Below, piece by piece: positions 23,816-34,498 of a stretch of 64,000 nt of DNA. Origin of the DNA: Gavia stellata (lineage: Eukaryota > Chordata > Aves > Gaviiformes > Gaviidae); the NCBI RefSeq assembly GCF_030936135.1, contig NC_082597.1, positions 76,180,495 to 76,244,494 on the forward strand, written 5' to 3'. A program made the position numbers and the translations under genes. The notes under the pieces were generated by a model. That model made no database searches. It saw only the letters and a list, made by a program, of their open reading frames with translations, and was not told the DNA's origin. Position 1 is the first letter of the stretch. Each line of letters starts with the position of its first letter.

Positions 23816-26800
23816 GTAATGGTATTAAATACGCTTCTTGGTACAATCCTGCAGCAAATGGGCATTCACTTTATGGTTAAAATGAACTCATTAAAAATCT
23901 CTTTATAGAGAAGTGCCTCAGATGTATTAGAAATAAGTAGAACTGATGGCAAAAATCTCACCATCATTCACTGCTAACGTAGCAGTTACGTACCATGCAA
24001 ATAAACAACCCCCCTGCACGACATGTATTTTATTTACCTGCAGTCTAAAGAATGCAGGGTCTTAAAAATGGACAGAAAGTGTTGGCACTACATTTAAAAA
24101 CACACAAACAAGCGCTACACGAAAATCAAGGCACTGTGGTTTCTAGATTTTCAAATGGATCATTTGTGGCTGTTCCTGGATTTCTGTCCAGTTAGAACTT
24201 GCAGTATGTAAAACTAGAGTAGTAACACCATTTCCTATCTCTAATTCTGCTTACCTGACACCCTCTCACGGAGCAGGTCACTTTAGCCAGTGGTGCAGAT
24301 TTGCCAAAATGGTTGGACTTCAACCCCAATACAAACACGCTGCAAGGACTGCCAATGGCAGGGGAGAGCGGAGTATACCTGCTGAACATAGCTGCCTCCG
24401 GAAGGACGCATGCCCGGAAAACATTGAGAGCTGCTGGAAATGTCACCATCCACGTTCAGGATGGCATCGTATTCCTGGACACAGAGGGGAGCTTGAACCA
24501 CATGCCAAACAGCTACCAGTGAGTACTGCTAGCTTCCAACAGCTTTTGCCCTGATCAGTTGGGGGGAATTTTAAAAAAGAGATGGGTGCTCCCTAGCTGA
24601 CACTGGGTGGTTTTTTCTTACCATGGAAATATGACATTGGGAAAACAAAACCAAAACAAACAAAACCCCCTGAAAAATACTGAATAAGCACATGTTGAAT
24701 CTAAAAGCAAGAGGCTTTGTTGTCCCAGGGTGGTAGTGCACAGCAAATATAGGCATGAAGACTGCATGCCCAGCGGCGTTGGGGCACCGATTCTCCAGTT
24801 GGCCACTGTACGGGCGGCATCCAGCCTCCCTGCCCCAGTTAGGAACTGGAGCTCTTCTGTCAGCAGGGAGGGAGGCAGGCTCCCAGCAAGGCTCTGAATT
24901 GCCTCCACACTTCCACTGATGGTACTTTCTTAATGTAACTACCTACATTTGATGTCTAAGGGACTGGGAATATCTCTTAAGTGAATTATTTCCAAGTCCA
25001 CATAATAAGGATAGTGTTTGGTAAATTCAGACCATGCTGCTGTATTCTACAGAAGCAATGGGATCAAACTTAGTGCTCACTGACGTTAATAGAATGGGAA
25101 ACATTCATATATCCAGTAGGAGGAAGTTTTGGACTAAGAGGTAAAATTTTGAGTGATGTATGTGCATAAGATGATAGACTAAATCCAAACAGGCATCTTC
25201 ACGAAAACAGGGGGGCAGATAAATGACTCTTAACCAATGCAATTTTGGACTTCCAATATCAGGTGTGGGAAGGAAGTTCCCATCACTTCTGCTGAAATCA
25301 TTCTCCCTACTGGAGCTGAAACCCTTGAAGTACAGGAACGCCTCTACATCGTGCGCACAATGGCCGAATATCTCCACCTGGATTCCTCCCGACTAACCCT
25401 GTTGCAATACGCAGATTCGGCACACACAGGCTCGCAGAGCCTGACTGTACTGGCTGAAGACACTGGGCACATCGACTTTGCAGTGAACCATTACATAGGA
25501 CTCTCCTGGCCTGTGAAGTGTGGAGGGTTTGCTGTGCTCCCTGAATTCATCCAAGTCCTACGACACAACATTGACTCACGTCACCTCTCACAGCTGCTAG
25601 GGTATGAAATTGCAGGCTGGAGAATACTTAGGAGAGGCAATTATGAAAGAAAGTCTCCAAGACGACAACGTAGGCGATTAATGATCACGCCAACACCTAC
25701 ATTAAAACCAGTTAGAATTACCCAGAGATCAGCCACAGGAGATGCTTCCAGGCCTTTGTCCTCTACTGTGCCAAGCCACTTACTCACAGGACTTGCGGTA
25801 TCACCTACTCAGAGTTTATCATCTTTCTGTGAAGAAAGTATGACAGCAAGTTACAAGATGCAGAATAATATCCATCTTATAAGTCAAGAAAGTTTGGTCA
25901 CCTTAGAAATGGACTCAGCATGGGACATGCCAACTAACCCACCAGTATCTGTTACGTTTGCAGACTCCAATTTTCCAGGTCTTTTGCCTTCACTGATTAC
26001 TAAAGCAACACTTCTCTTCACTGAACTGGAAGTGCTGCCTACTAGAGCTTCTGGCACGCCCTTGCTGCTAGAGCAGCCGGAGCCTCAGGTGCCTGGGACA
26101 GACTCTAATTTCCTTTCTAATAAATCAGAAGTATCCACATATCATTTCCTGCAGGGCATCACTTCAGACACAGACCAGCTTTCCAGGCCCATGTCCACTT
26201 GGGTGATAAACACTCTTCAGGAATGGCCTCACAGCTCAGCAGAGGCATTTCCTTCTAAGGCAGAATTTCATGTATTTTTTCCAGAAGCAACGTCAGTGCC
26301 AGATTACAGCAACAAGACAAAAAGCCACTTTCCAGAACTTCAAATGCTTTCTAGTGCACCCCTCTGTCCAGAAACACTCCCTTCACTATTCCCAAAAGCT
26401 TCAGTAAGAGCCGCCACTTTGTCTGACTTTGCATTTCCCATCGATGACACATTTCCACCTGTGCTAGCAAGTAGCAGTCTGAGCCAAGTGTTCACTAATG
26501 ACTATGAACAGTTATCTAAACCTTTTATGACTATCCCACATACCACTGGGTTTCCATTTGCTGAAGGGAAAAGCACAGTTTCTTCTGTAACCCGGAGGGA
26601 AGCGCAGACCCTCTATCCCAAAATGAATTTCAGTCCTGAAGCCCCAGCCTGCTTTTCTAGCATATTATGCAGCACTTTCCCTAGTAAAGCTGAAGCATCT
26701 TACGAACCAACTCTGATCATTCTGTCCCATCCTGATACTGCTCCAGTTCTCACTCTGCCAGTAGACTTTTCTAGCTTTGACACGTCTGAGCTGTCCAGAC

Positions 26801-29800
26801 GACCAAATGTACTTCGTTCGTCTTACGGTGGCAGCACGCTCAGAACAGAGATGCAGTCTACAAGTGTTTTATCCAGCTGCACAAAGGAACTGCATTCAGG
26901 CAGAGATCTGGGAACAAGAAGGATTTTGCCAAACATCACTGAGCCTACCCTGGAGTCACACAAAATCTCAGACATCATGTCGGATGCTGTAGAAGTACCT
27001 CTGGTGACGTTATTTAATGCCACTTCTCATCTATCCAGCAGTATACCAGGTATGTTTAAGATTTGACTTTCTGTTCTTCTTTCCTGCCCTGAGAGTCCTG
27101 ACAGAATAGTTCAACACAGTTTCTTCTGCAAAAACATGACTTCACTGCACTAGGGGTGTGTCAGCAGCAGTGTTCCTTGTAAGGGAAAGTAATTTTTTCG
27201 CTCAACTTGGTACAGGTAACAGCTCGGCTGAACAATCAGACCCAGCTTTGGCCATCCTAGCTAAGGAAAGATGTGGACCCATTGAAAAAGCTCCAAAGGA
27301 ACACAAGGATGGTCAGAGGTCTAGAAAACATGACAAACTGAAATAATTAGTCTAGAAGACTGAGGAAAGATGCAGGTTTATGTAACAGTTCGCTGAAAAG
27401 ATGAAAGAAGTGTTCTCAGTATCCTCTGGGAACTGAAGCAGTACTAAATGACCTTCAATTGCAGTTAAGATTATTTAAGTTAGATATTAGATAAACTTTC
27501 TCACAGTAAGGATAATAAAACATTAGAAGAGATGCTTGGGGAACATTGTGGAGGGTTTTTAAGAACAGAACAATAAATATTTATCAGAAATGACACAGCA
27601 GTAGCTGAGTATCCTACAGAGTAAAGAATTAGACCAGACACCCTTTACAGTCCGCCTTCTCCTCCAGCTGCATGAATCTGTGACACAGGTTGAAATATAT
27701 ACTAGACTACAGAGATGGTATGTTTGTAGGACCAGTTGGATAAGTCTGCAGGATTATGTCTGAATCAGCTTATATTACATCCATAAAAAGGTACACATGG
27801 TAGATGTTAAATACTTACTAAGTGCAGCATTCAGAACCAAACTATTCCTTCATTCTAGAGTGACCTGACTGCCCCTATTTTTAATGCATTGACCTTGTTA
27901 ATGCCCTTCAGAACCATCTTCTTTGTAAAACTTTACTAGACCTACGTTGTCTATACCCATAGCGCAAGACTGTGGTCTGAATATTTAGGTATGCCAACAG
28001 GTGTCCAAGCAAGCATCTGTCAAAGCCCACAGATGGACAACACAGCCCTAACACAATACCTTTATTAACACTCTTGCAAACACAGGCCATCTAGAGATGT
28101 TAAAAAATATCTTTCTGCTCCAGTGAGAGAAACCACTTGGGTGAAGAGTTCCCTCACTTTCTAAAGGGGAGGTTGAACTCTAGCTTCCTTCCCATGCTGG
28201 CAGATGCTGGCAAAGAGTTTTCAATCTCATGCCATAAAAGCTTTTAAACTACATTCCCAACCCTACAGCAAATTATTAACATAAGATCCCTTTTACATAA
28301 ATCTAAACCACCTTTCACCTTAAACTATAATGATCTTCCCATTTTCACAGAGGTGGTGCAGACACTACTGCCATCGCAGCAGGATCCAAGCACCTTGCTG
28401 TTTCCCACATCTGAAAGACTGCAGTCCATGGAAAGTGCATGGATTCCTCCTCCATTTTCTGTTTCACAAGAGCTTCAGAATATAATCCCAGGTAAAAGGA
28501 AGTTTAATTCCATGTTCTTACTTCTGAACGTGGCTGTCATCAACCTTTTTATCCATCTTGCAAGGTATCTCTGGTTTCCTGTACTAGAACCCATGCAGTC
28601 CTCAAACTATTATGACTTAAAGATTCATGTCCTTCTGAATTAATCCCTCCCTATTATTTACATTAAGTAATACAAAAGGAGAGGATAAGATTAGGGCATG
28701 ATTTTACTCAATCTTGCAAATTGGTCCCTATCCGAAAGTGGAGAAAAAAACCAAATAAATGAGATCCAGAAACGGCAGAAAGAAAGGAATGTTTCTGTCA
28801 CAGGTTGCAGGAACTCCCTGTGTCCTGATCTTCTCCCTTGCTCCTTGAGCCGGTCAGCAAACTTCACCTAACAGTCACAGAGAGATTTCCTTTCAAATTT
28901 GTCACCACATGTTATTATCCTACAGCTTACTTGGTGTCCGCTCACATATTCATAGGAGCTCTTCAAAGTGGGCAGATGCGCAGCACTCAAAGTAGTCCTG
29001 TCCCAGGCAGGGTGTCTGCCACCTCCAGAAGTGGGGTGCTGAGGCACCCAGTGCTTCCCCAATTAATCTGAAATATTCCTGATGCTAAACACAGCTCAAT
29101 GGGATAAAGAAAAACCAAACATATTCTCATAAAATCCCCAAACAAAAAAATCCACGATTAGTGTTAGAAGATGAAACAATAACATGTTTTAATGATTACC
29201 TCATACATGAGCTCTGTTTCGGAATCTGATGAAGCACTCGGACATCAGGGCTGGGATTGATTCTTTGCAGAGTTAAGAGCTGTTTCTTCAGGAATTGTGT
29301 TTCCCAAGAGGTCACTTCATGTGGAAACATAATCATGAGCTTCTGCACTTTCTGAGGATCTCAGCTTGTGCAAGCACAATCCCAGGGGTTCCTGCAAACT
29401 TAATGCTGGGAATGAAGGCAAATCAAGGTAACACCCTGCTAACGAGATACCCGTGCTAGAGTCTTTGATAGGTAAAGTATCGCAGTACCAGGCAGTCTCC
29501 TGCTGCACAGCTTCAAACCGTAATCCAAACTCGGATTTTAGTAGACCATCCAATCGTACAAGGAGGGGCCTTGAAGTTTACGTAAGCTTTCCATAACACA
29601 AAATGAAAAAAATAATTTCAAGCAAGACTTTGCAATAATAGGAAGGAACACTGCCCTTATTCTTCCATATTTAAAGCATTAGAAATGAGACATACTTAAC
29701 TGCCTCCATAAAGTAAATGCGTCACCTGAGAGGCATATTGTGGTGTTTCTGTGTAAAAGTTACTAGAATAAGATATTATTGTTTGGGAAGGCACTATACA

Positions 29801-32238
29801 AGACCTGACTAATCTGTTAGACTAGAAACAGTGTTGTACATATTTATAACTCTTTAAATAAACATGTATCTAAATATGCTTAAGCCAATGAAGTTGTTAA
29901 GATATGATCACTTTACAGTACTGTTGCAAGCTTAAGTTTCAGTAGAAGTGAGGCAAGTCCAGAATTTCCCTTACCAGTCCTCAGCATCCACCATCATCAT
30001 TCGCAGGTCAGATGCTGCACGAGGTGACGGCCACAATGTCCACTGAAAAAACAAATGCCATCCACCCAGCTGAGTGCAGGCTTAGAAAGGACAGCAGCTG
30101 AACTGGCTTGCTTCTGATTTACAAGACATTAGCAATCAGTTAACACACGATGTAAAGCAGATTTTAAGATAATTTGTTTTCATTTGTTTTCTATATTTTA
30201 GCTTTGAATTAACCTGTTTAAGATTAAAATTTGAACTTGAACCTTTTTAATTGCTTTTGAGATTATCCTCTGATTATATGTTGAATTGGTCTTGTTAGCA
30301 TTGGGTTTGGAAAAAATACAGATTAAACAAACAAGAGTGCTTTATTGCATTTTAGATAGTTATCAGCCATGTATTTTCAGTCTAAGTCTCCCAAGGCCCA
30401 GTATGTGAACCCCATTTAAGGTTGCTACACAAAATCCAGATTACCAACACATTTCCATCTTAATGCAGTCAAAGTATTTTAAAAAAAATCTTCAGATTGT
30501 CTTCCAAAATGATGCTGTGCTAAGTGGTTGTGCTCAGTTACTCACTTCACAGGAAAGAACGATTTGCAATGTCCATCACAAAGGGAAATAATGTAAGAAA
30601 AGCAGTGGGGAGTTCTGTTGACCCTAAACAAAACCCAAGAAGTACTGTTTCTCAAAAAGGACTCTAGAGGGCAATGTAATGTTTCTCTTCTGAAAAGTGA
30701 CAGATAATATAACAAGGGGCAATAGTCACAAAACTGCATCTCAGGGGGTTCAGACATCAGGAAAACTTTTTCACTTGGGGGTAACACAGCAATGGAACAA
30801 GTTACCCAGAGAGACTTGGGACCCTTCATCCTCAGAAGTTTTTAAGACTCAGCTAGGCAAAGCCATGCTTGATCTCATTTCGTGTTGACTACAGATCTGC
30901 TTTGAGCAGGGGGCTGGCCAGATGACCTCCAGAGGTCCCTTCTAGCCAACATGCTCCATAATCGTATGAGGCTGACAAGATTTCTTTGCTATCATTCAGT
31001 ATCAGATAGCTATTTTTATCTCATAATTCTTTCCCTTCCTTTTCTCCCTCCTCTCTAAAGGGCAAGCAAACACTTCCCCAAAGGTTGTTCAGTCCATTAA
31101 ATTCCTAACAGCAACTATCGGATGCCTCTTCTTTTTTCCTATACCTGCCAACACATTTTATGATGAGGAAGATGGCAACTCAACTCAGTTATCTCTACAA
31201 ATCATTCCAGCTGATGGCTCTTCATTGGGATCAGAAAGCTGGCTGCAGTTTAACAGCTCTCAGCAAACCATGCACGGCTATCCCCTCGATATTGATTTCC
31301 AGTATTCACCTCAGGAGTTTGTGCTGTCTGCCACAGATTCAGGAGGACTGACTGCCTGGGAATCCTTCACCATTGAGCTTCTGAAGCCCACCAATGTACC
31401 CTGCCACCTTTACACCGTCAGAACAAAAAACAGCTACTACTCTTTCCTGAGAGAGAGGAAAAGGATTAGTTTGTTTCTAGAGAAGCTCTCCCTCTATTTG
31501 AACTCCAGCAGTCCCAAAGACATCATGGTGATGGCTCTCAAACCTGGGTCCACGGTAATCTCATGGTATAACAGTTCCCTGTGTACAAGTGCCAACAGAA
31601 CTTCCAGCTGGTGTGCAAAAAATGAAATCCAGGAAGCACTAGAGAAATTAAGAGTGCCGGATGGGTATGTTAGCCCACACTTTGCCCAAGCAATGTTGCC
31701 AGAATACAAAATTGATGTCATTTTCAAGATTGCATATAGTGAAGCCTGCTTTCCCGCTACAAAGCCATTCGATGGGTCTTTCAACAGTACTGTGCCTACA
31801 CTTCAAGACAAGAATGACTCCATGACTAGGAAGACCACATCTGCCTTACTAAGCAGTCTTTGTGTCACTGTTGCGGTGGTTCTAATATTGGTTTACTGGT
31901 TTTGCAAGTGTCACAGGAGGATTCCTGGATCACAGTCTGTGACGTTTCAGAGAAACTCCCAGTTAAGCCACGCTGATGTGGAACTGGATGTCCTGAAACC
32001 TCGCAAAGCACCTGTACACGAGTGCAGGGCTTCACCTGCACCTCAGTTATGGATACCACCTTCGACATCACCTACCTCCCAAGAGCAGTATTCTAGGTCA
32101 GTAAGACCGCCGCACATTATACCATCTTTCCAGCCACCAAAATACCAACTCCCTCCCCGTTATCAAGAGGGTATGACTACCCAGAATGACCAGGACAATA
32201 TCCACAGACTTAAGTTAAGATCTTTTAAATTATACTAA
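23624..32238 (+). CDS. Dystroglycan paralogue (DAG1-like), 5 coding exons, 1,179 aa
   Basis: This is a laminin-receptor-type membrane glycoprotein of the dystroglycan family. Joining exons 23624-23815, 24277-24518, 25263-27049, 28351-28491 and 31061-32238 keeps one frame. Seen in order: signal peptide (1-20); cadherin-like CADG domain (about 35-124); alpha-DG-N-type domain with two cysteines (C146, C231); furin site RRQRRR (278-283); TPTPT (287-291); Ser/Thr/Pro linker (about 292-790); second CADG (about 800-897) with a TFYDEED signature; SEA-like domain with Gly950-Ser951 in a PGSTV context; cysteines 962 and 1017; membrane helix (about 1045-1068); tail with PPKY (1146-1149) and PPRY (1152-1155). 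DAG1 has the same order in about 895 residues; the excess is in the linker. From the family I infer cleavage into alpha and beta chains and tail binding to dystrophin-type WW domains. The start at 23624 gives the cleanest signal peptide. The alternative, DAG1 itself, is unlikely: sequence identity to DAG1 is partial and DAG1 sits in a different synteny. Confidence 0.9.
24277..24518 (+). CDS. Dystroglycan-like, coding exon 2 (aa 65-145)
   Basis: The acceptor is GAGCAG|GTC and the donor is CA|GTGAGT (phase 2). It encodes the rest of the first CADG domain, including PKWLDF, LQGLP and GVYLLNIAAS. These align with the DAG1 motifs PSWLHW, LEGLP and GVHYISVSA. Confidence 0.9.
25263..27049 (+). CDS. 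Dystroglycan-like, coding exon 3 (aa 145-741)
   Basis: The acceptor is AATATCAG|G and the donor is CCAG|GTATGT (phase 1). This large exon encodes the alpha-DG-N second domain, the YEIAGWRI motif (DAG1: YPVVGWHI), the furin site, the TPTPT motif and most of the linker. The linker is Ser/Thr/Pro-rich, with repeated FPSKAE and [DE]QLS[RK]P motifs and several cysteines. Translation reaches a stop 17 bases past the donor if the exon is not spliced. Confidence 0.92.
27240..27682 (+). mobile_element. Ancient CR1 LINE fragment
   Basis: Decayed CR1 3' sequence lies in the intron between coding exons 3 and 4. Recognisable landmarks are TTAGATATTAGATAAACTTTC, the GGGTTTTTAAGAACAG segment, TTAGACCAGACACCCTTTAC and a final GAATCTGTG. 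Divergence is high, so it is one of the old CR1 families. Confidence 0.75.
28351..28491 (+). CDS. Dystroglycan-like, coding exon 4 (aa 741-788)
   Basis: The acceptor is TTTTCACAG|AG and the donor is CCCAG|GTAAAA. Both ends are phase 1, so the 141-bp exon could be skipped without a frame change. It encodes only Ser/Pro/Gln-rich linker (for example LLPSQQDPSTLLFP). It is the least certain of the five, but frame and splice signals agree. Confidence 0.75.
28620..30690. other. Intron of the dystroglycan-like gene
   Basis: Unique AT-rich sequence up to the CR1 copy that begins near 30.7 kb. I saw no further exon of the gene here; frame and phase join exon 4 directly to the exon at 31061. Confidence 0.6.
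30695..30968 (+). mobile_element. Old CR1 LINE 3' fragment
   Basis: Diagnostic CR1 landmarks are present: ACAAGGGGCAATAGTCACAA, GGAAAACTTTTTCAC, GGAACAAGTTACCCAGAGAG and GATGACCTCCAGAGGTCC. The copy is 5'-truncated, diverged, and lies about 90 bp before the last coding exon of the dystroglycan-like gene. Confidence 0.9.
31061..32238 (+). CDS. Dystroglycan-like, coding exon 5 (aa 788-1179, stop)
   Basis: The acceptor is CTCTCTAAAG|GG, restoring a Gly codon, and the stop is TAA at 32236-32238. It encodes the second CADG domain (NTFYDEED, SWLQFNSSQQTMHG; DAG1 has DTFYDHED and SWVQFNSNSQLMYG). Next come the SEA-like domain with PGSTVISWYN (DAG1 RGSIVVEWTN), the transmembrane helix and the tail. 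The juxtamembrane basic cluster of DAG1 (RKKRKGK) is reduced to CKCHRR, and 24 residues follow the last PPxY. Confidence 0.93.
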
Positions 32239-32786
32239 GTGCAAATCTACAAAAAGACAATTTGTACTAGAATGTACTATCCTTACTACTCAGGAAAAAG
32301 TCATAAGCAGTTAGTGATTTTATCATTTTTCAATTTAAAATAGAATATACTTAACCTATGCCTGATGAAGAGGCAGTAGCAACATCAGAACCCTGAAATT
32401 AAGTACTAGAACAAAGTAAAGCAGTTAAAGGAATCTATAGATGAGGTGGGTACAGTGATACGCCTGTACAAGTCAGAACAAGAAAATGCATACCAAGCTG
32501 GTGCCAGTGGGAGTGAGGGGTCGCAGCCAGTGCTGAGAAAAACTAACTCCATTATGACTCCCCGATTCATAAATACACATTCTACATAGAAGAGGCAGAA
32601 CTGTCAGAAGGACCATCACAAAACATGATGTTTCCATTGAAATTCAAAGGTGCTACAACCTTGAGTCTCTATGTCATCTTGGAATTTTAGATTAGTATTA
32701 TCAAAAAATGCATCCAGAAATTGTCCCTCTCTCATCAGTGACATTGTCCCTGTCCTCAATCTTTCAAAACTTTTTTTAGTGTTTCT

Positions 32787-32792
32787 ATTAAA
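32787..32792 (+). terminator. Possible polyadenylation signal ATTAAA
   Basis: This is the first recognised hexamer downstream of the dystroglycan-like stop codon, 549 bp after it. A canonical AATAAA lies further on at 34493-34498. Which is used cannot be told from sequence. Confidence 0.3.
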
Positions 32793-34492
32793 TACATTAT
32801 ATGTAGCATTTATAAAGGCAATGGTTGCTACTTAACATGAAACTTCCTGTTAGGTAACTGCATGATGTACTTTTTAAAATACTTTTTACAGGCTTGCTTT
32901 CTTACAGTAAAACCAGCTCTCTTCGTCTGCTTTCACCCATGACAGTTCAAGGACTATAGGAAAGAAAACGTGTAAAAGAATTTCTAAAAACTTTTTCAAA
33001 TAGTTTGAAATCCTTTCAGTTTAATAGATTAACTTATACAAAATTTAATCCATACATTAATTATGGATTAAACTACTTAATCCACAACTTCAAATTTTAA
33101 CCTGTACACTGTTTTAGAACTGAGAAAATCTTCCTTGAACCTGAAAGTACAGTGTGAAACAGGAGCAAAGTACCACCAGTACCACCACATAGAGAGGAAG
33201 GGAGGTACCTTTCCAGAATTGCCACAGGACTTTACTGGAGAAGGTGGATTGCCGAAGAGCCTCACACCACTGACAACTCTGGAGATAGTGTCTCTCTGAG
33301 CTCTCTAGGAACAAGAACTCACAGGGTAACTATCCTGTCATGGTGTGCTCTTGCTGACATGGTATGTAGTGGCCACCCACTGTCCTGATGAACTCTGACT
33401 GAGCAGAAGTACACAGGGCAGCCCAGCCACCACAAACACTGCTCTAGCACAGTGAGCAGACACCGGAGAGCAGCGAGTTAGCTAAAGAACACAGGCACAA
33501 ACACATACTCTTACCATAAGGAAACCAGGCAGACCTGGATCCAGTTTGGGAGCAGGCTGCTGACCAGTCTGAAGGGAATCCAGCCCAGGGGTAGATCTGG
33601 GAATGGTCCACAACCAGATGAGAACAGCTCTCCAGTGGTCCACTTTTATGTTGTAGTGCAGATTAATGTTTGCAAACAACCAGATGCCAGCATGACATAC
33701 CAACGCAGGTCCCTGCAGCCTCCCCTGGCTTGCCTTCTCTCCAAACGTAAGATTCACACCACCTCGCAATCCCAACAACAGTACAGCTCAACCAGTAGTC
33801 GTGGCATAGAAAGAGAATTTGAACAGCTCACTAGCCACGAGTGTACCAAGAGCTACAGGGCCAAAGTATATGAACAGATTAAATTATACTGGTGTGTACA
33901 TTGTACACGTGAAATCCACCTCTAGTTACAACATATTTGTGGCAGCAGATGAACAACATGCACTAGTTAGCTGTGTGTGACAATGTTGCTAACATGTTAC
34001 GTTCTTTTTATGAGACAGCAGTTGCCCTGTGAATATGACAGTAGTGACAGGATTTACATCTTTTCCCATGAACAAGTAGCACTTGTCTGGGTTTACAGAG
34101 TTGAATAACTTTTTCGATAAATATGAATTCCTCTAGATGACTACTGCTTTCCAGAAGCCATCCAGCTATAAACCAGCTCTAAAGTTTGATGTAAAAAGTC
34201 AAGAAAGCAGCAGTAATCCACGGTAGTCAATAGTCTAGACATAAGGTTGGTAAAATATAAATCTGAAGGATTACTGCAGAAAAAAAATTAACCCTTGTAG
34301 TATCTCATGTCTCAGTATACTCTTCAAGTACTTAGAATACAGACCCACAGTCAACTACCTCGGAGAATTGGGCCCCGTTCATTTAATCATTTAACAGTCT
34401 TACCCCCGCAGATGTTCCAAAAGTGGAAAATGCAGTCAGTAAACAAGCTAAACAAATACATATTTTAATAGCAGGTGCAGTTCTTTTCCTCT

Positions 34493-34498
34493 AATAAA
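34493..34498 (+). terminator. Possible polyadenylation signal AATAAA
   Basis: A canonical hexamer on the strand of the dystroglycan-like gene, 2.25 kb after its stop codon. It would give a long 3' UTR if used. Confidence 0.3.

Noticed and set aside
27158-27346. 62-codon frame after dystroglycan-like exon 3
   Set aside because: It overlaps the old CR1 fragment, and the phase-1 donor at 27049 joins cleanly to the exon at 28351.
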